64,000 bases of DNA from Aurantiacibacter poecillastricola (GTDB lineage Bacteria > Pseudomonadota > Alphaproteobacteria > Sphingomonadales > Sphingomonadaceae). Below, piece by piece: positions 61,766-64,000 of this stretch; position 1 is the stretch's first letter, and the number at the start of each line of letters is the position of its first letter. The notes below the pieces were generated by a model. The model had not been told where the DNA came from. It searched no databases and saw only the letters and a list, made by a program, of their open reading frames with translations. Both the position numbers and the translations under genes were made by a program. The stretch covers positions 1 through 64,000 of the forward strand of contig NZ_JAVAMS010000003.1 of assembly GCF_030730945.1 (NCBI RefSeq), read 5' to 3'.

Positions 61766-62302
61766 ATGGGTGACTTCTTTTACGGATTGACGGACTGGCT
61801 CAGGACGACGTTCCTGCTCGACTGGGCCTTCTGGATCGAGACGACAGGCTTCAACCAGGTACTGGTGACGAATTTCTGGGGCGTGCCGCTGGCCCAGGTG
61901 ATGCATATCATCGGCATTGGCGCTGCCTTCGCTGCAACGCTCATGCTGACGTTGCGGATAAGCAATCTCGCCGGCGGCGCGCGAACCGTGCCGGAGGTAT
62001 CCTCGCGCTACATGCCGTGGATCTGGTGGGGCCTCGTGTGGATCGTCGTCAGCGGCTTGCTGATGCTGTGGGCAGAGCCGGTTCGCAACATGATCAACGG
62101 CGTGTTCTGGATGAAGATGCTGCTGCTGGTCGTCACCGTGCTTATCACGCTCGCCTTCCAGGGGGCGGTACGCAAATCGGCCACGGCGAGTGGCCCGGCG
62201 TGGACTGCCAGCAGCGGTGTGAAGGTCACCGGCTGGCTCATCGTGATCCTGTGGTGCCTCATCATGGCCCACGGTCGCTGGATCGCCTACGCGCCGGTTT
62301 GA
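61766..62302 (+). CDS. Small membrane protein, DUF6644-like (first of a pair)
   Basis: A 178-residue inner-membrane protein with about four helices (about 38-60, 84-103, 113-134, 153-172). It has a helix-embedded His in AQVMHIIGIGAAF and another near the end (IMAHGRW), arranged as could bind haem b. ATG after GAGGGA. Its partner starts 12 bases later and shares the layout. Next to PQQ dehydrogenase genes on both sides, it might carry electrons from them, which is speculative. Confidence 0.72.
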   Translation: MGDFFYGLTDWLRTTFLLDWAFWIETTGFNQVLVTNFWGVPLAQVMHIIGIGAAFAATLMLTLRISNLAGGARTVPEVSSRYMPWIWWGLVWIVVSGLLMLWAEPVRNMINGVFWMKMLLLVVTVLITLAFQGAVRKSATASGPAWTASSGVKVTGWLIVILWCLIMAHGRWIAYAPV

Positions 62303-62314
62303 GGGGAAAACGAA

Positions 62315-62833
62315 ATGGCTTCTTACTATCCCGAACCCACGAATATCTGGGAATCGATCGAATACTCGTCCCTCGGCACGTCCATCGCCGAGAGCCTGTG
62401 GGCTTTCCCCACGCTCGAGACGCTTCATGTCATCGCGCTCGTCACCGTTTTCGGCACGATCATGATCATGGACCTGCGCCTGCTGGGCCTTGCCGGCAAC
62501 AAGTGGGCGGTGACCCAGATGAGCAAGGATACGCTGCCCTGGACGTGGGGTGCGTTCGTGCTGGCGGCGATCACCGGCACGCTGCTATTCACCAGCAAGG
62601 CCTCCACCTACATGGTGAACCCGTACTTCCTCATAAAGCTGGGCCTGCTGGCGCTGGCGGGGCTGAACATGCTGTATTTCCACTTCGTCACCTACAAGAC
62701 GGTGACCGACTGGGACGCGGCGCCAACCCTGCCAACGGGCGCCAAAGTGGCGGCCACCGTCTCGCTGGTGGCATGGATCGGCGTGGTCTTCTGCGGCCGC
62801 GCGATCGGCTTCACCCTGGGTATCTATTACTGA
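62315..62833 (+). CDS. Small membrane protein, DUF6644-like (second of a pair)
   Basis: A 172-residue protein with four helices (about 34-56, 76-93, 104-124, 147-168), conserved His in LETLHVIALVTVFG, a second in MLYFHFVTYK. Same arrangement as the preceding protein, so a heterodimer is likely. SD GAGGGGA. Ends in a strong terminator (62861-62889). Redox role inferred only from context and histidines. Confidence 0.75.
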   Translation: MASYYPEPTNIWESIEYSSLGTSIAESLWAFPTLETLHVIALVTVFGTIMIMDLRLLGLAGNKWAVTQMSKDTLPWTWGAFVLAAITGTLLFTSKASTYMVNPYFLIKLGLLALAGLNMLYFHFVTYKTVTDWDAAPTLPTGAKVAATVSLVAWIGVVFCGRAIGFTLGIYY

Positions 62834-62860
62834 GGCCGCAACGCCTCGCGAAACGAGAAA

Positions 62861-62889
62861 GGGCCGCTTGATCGAGCGGCCCTTTTTTT
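62861..62889 (+). terminator. Rho-independent terminator after the DUF6644-like pair
   Basis: GGGCCGCT (62861-62868) and AGCGGCCC (62875-62882) pair perfectly across a six-base loop, followed by seven T. It starts 28 bases after the stop of the second membrane protein. Confidence 0.95.
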
Positions 62890-62984
62890 GGCCGTACGGA
62901 ACTGACAAAACGGCGCGTGAGACGCGTCGCAAGGGCGAACGTCCGCCCGCAGCGGGCGCAGCTCTGCTGCGCGTCTAGCGGGGA

Positions 62985-63006
62985 CGAAGGCGCGGACGCG
63001 CCTTCG
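62985..63006. repeat. 10-bp inverted repeat at the 3' end of the second PQQ dehydrogenase
   Basis: CGAAGGCGCG (62985-62994) and CGCGCCTTCG (62997-63006) are perfect arms, nine bases beyond the stop of the minus-strand gene. A smaller GCCCGC/GCGGGC hairpin lies at about 62945-62958. No T-run; probable transcript-end structure. Confidence 0.45.
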
Positions 63007-63014
63007 CAAACAAA

Positions 63015-64000
63015 CTACTCATCCAGCGCGAAGACGTAGACGGACGAGCTGTTCACCTCCGGGATCGGCAATTCCGGCGTGAAGTCCGGCAGACCGAAGG
63101 CGAGGGGATTGCCCATGCCGGTAACGACGGCGACATACTGCTTCCCGTCCACTGCATAGGTAATGGGGCTGGCATTGGGCACGCCGGTCAGGCCGCTGCG
63201 CCACACCTGCTCGCCGCTCGACTGGTCGTAGGCCAGGAATTCGCGGTCCATCGCGCCTGTGAACAACAAGCCGCTCCCCGTGGCGAGAATACCCGCATTG
63301 TAAGGCGCGCGGCGACGATGCTCCCACGCCACTTCGCCTGTTTCCATGTCTATGCCCTGCAGGATGCCGAAATTGCCGTCGCTATCGGGCGGGGCGGAGT
63401 AGTAGATGTCGACGCCGCTGGAGAGAAAGCCCTGCTCTGTCGGGCGCATTTCCATGCAGGTGTCGCGCGCGTTGACGAACAGCTTGGCGCTGTCCTTGGC
63501 AAAGGCCGTGGGGCTCCAGTTGCGCCCGCCACCTGCGTGCGGACACATGAACACGGCGTCGCGGTCCCGGCCCGGTAGCAGGGCGAGGTCGGCGGTCTTG
63601 CGGCCCGTTTCGGGATCGATGTCCACGATATAGGTCTGAAAGCCCATGTCGGCGGTGTCGAGATACTCGCCGGTGCGCACGTCCAGAGTGTCAAACAGAC
63701 CGTCCTTGCCGCCGGTGATGACGACATGGCGCTCCTCGCCCCCGACCTCGATATCGGCGATCACCCGCTCGAACACCCAGTCGAGATCGTACTGGTCGTT
63801 GGGCATGTGCTGAAAGTACCAGACGAGCTCACCAGTTCGCGGCTCGAAGGCGAGGGTGGAGTTGGTGAATAGCCCGTCATTGTTGCCGCCCGGAACGCGG
63901 TCCCGAACCGGGCCGGTATCGTAGGTCTGCGCGACGCCCCATAGCGCGAGGCCGGTCTCGGCGTCATAGCTGCCGCTCGTCCAGACGGAGCCGCCCTGCC
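63015..64000 (-). CDS. PQQ-dependent quinoprotein dehydrogenase, C-terminal part (cut by window edge)
   Basis: The last about 328 residues of a second PQQ-type dehydrogenase; the 5' end is beyond 64000. The frame is open from the window edge (..VWTSGSYDAETGLALWGVAQ) and includes PGGNNDGLFTNSTLAFEPRTGELVWYFQH, IDMETGEVAWEH, and ending in QYVAVVTGMGNP with a serine-rich tail. The NNDGLF segment and the propeller repeats are typical of the alcohol/methanol dehydrogenase group. It may bear a different substrate from the enzyme at 59439. Convergent with the DUF6644-like pair. Confidence 0.87.
   Translation of the reverse strand, partial: QGGSVWTSGSYDAETGLALWGVAQTYDTGPVRDRVPGGNNDGLFTNSTLAFEPRTGELVWYFQHMPNDQYDLDWVFERVIADIEVGGEERHVVITGGKDGLFDTLDVRTGEYLDTADMGFQTYIVDIDPETGRKTADLALLPGRDRDAVFMCPHAGGGRNWSPTAFAKDSAKLFVNARDTCMEMRPTEQGFLSSGVDIYYSAPPDSDGNFGILQGIDMETGEVAWEHRRRAPYNAGILATGSGLLFTGAMDREFLAYDQSSGEQVWRSGLTGVPNASPITYAVDGKQYVAVVTGMGNPLAFGLPDFTPELPIPEVNSSSVYVFALDE

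Noticed and set aside
62930..63010. Dense GC palindromes suspected as a repeat array or mobile-element end
   Set aside because: Only two unrelated small hairpins between convergent genes; no repeated unit, target duplication or transposase.

Overview
The window is a gene-dense, GC-rich chromosomal segment of an alphaproteobacterium, most likely a member of the Erythrobacteraceae/Sphingomonadales. The placement rests on gene content: three TonB-dependent receptors, a LOV-HTH regulator whose sequence closely resembles EL222 of Erythrobacter litoralis as I recall it, PQQ-dependent dehydrogenases beside DUF6152- and DUF6644-like proteins, a DUF5117-type zinc metalloprotease and an alphaproteobacterial che operon containing cheD and a STAS protein. 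No rRNA, tRNA, CRISPR array, insertion sequence or prophage was seen.

Layout. 1-2036: the 5' end of an aldehyde dehydrogenase gene and a DEAD-box RNA helicase, both on the minus strand. 2282-9668: a complete minus-strand chemotaxis operon, in order of transcription MCP, STAS, cheA, cheR, cheB, cheD, cheY, cheW and a small unknown gene, most junctions overlapping ATGA/GTGA style. 9976-10 kb onward, on the other strand: a CheB paralogue that has lost two of its three catalytic residues. 11130-17729: a surface-polysaccharide module (receiver, YaiO-like barrel, HEAT-repeat protein, GT2 synthase) meeting, stop codon against stop codon, a phosphorelay (hybrid CHASE3-PAS kinase, receiver, Hpt). 17846-24568: a TonB receptor, an AbgB-like M20 peptidase and a second TonB receptor carrying a one-base frameshift. 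24815-32360: an Lrp/AsnC regulator divergent from a zinc metalloprotease-gcvT-gcvH-gcvPA-gcvPB operon, with a 26-bp imperfect palindrome between them.

32453-37391: a small K+-channel-like protein, then a tight three-gene cassette coding for a TIR-TM-TPR protein, a beta-rich unknown and a SLOG-domain four-TM protein. This is the best candidate for a little-described nucleotide-signalling or defence system. 37410-39561: a pobR/pobA pair. 39755-48288: a GT-C membrane protein, the CDP-deoxysugar genes rfbF, rfbG and an rfbH-like gene lacking the expected Fe-S cysteines, a sugar C-methyltransferase, an SDR with Met in place of the catalytic Lys, a GtrB-like GT2 and GtrA. Together they look like a branched deoxysugar synthesis and lipid-linked transfer module.

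48441-56933: a TolB-like/amidohydrolase exported enzyme, a TetR regulator, a TonB receptor, an alpha/beta hydrolase and a Spinster-like MFS transporter, probably an uptake and breakdown cluster. 57137-64000: the EL222-like blue-light regulator, then a DUF6152-like protein, an uncharacterised exported protein, two PQQ-type dehydrogenases (the second cut by the window edge) and two small DUF6644-like membrane proteins.

All protein assignments come from reading motifs by eye. No database search was run, and start codons are judged from Shine-Dalgarno sequences, overlaps and family starts.
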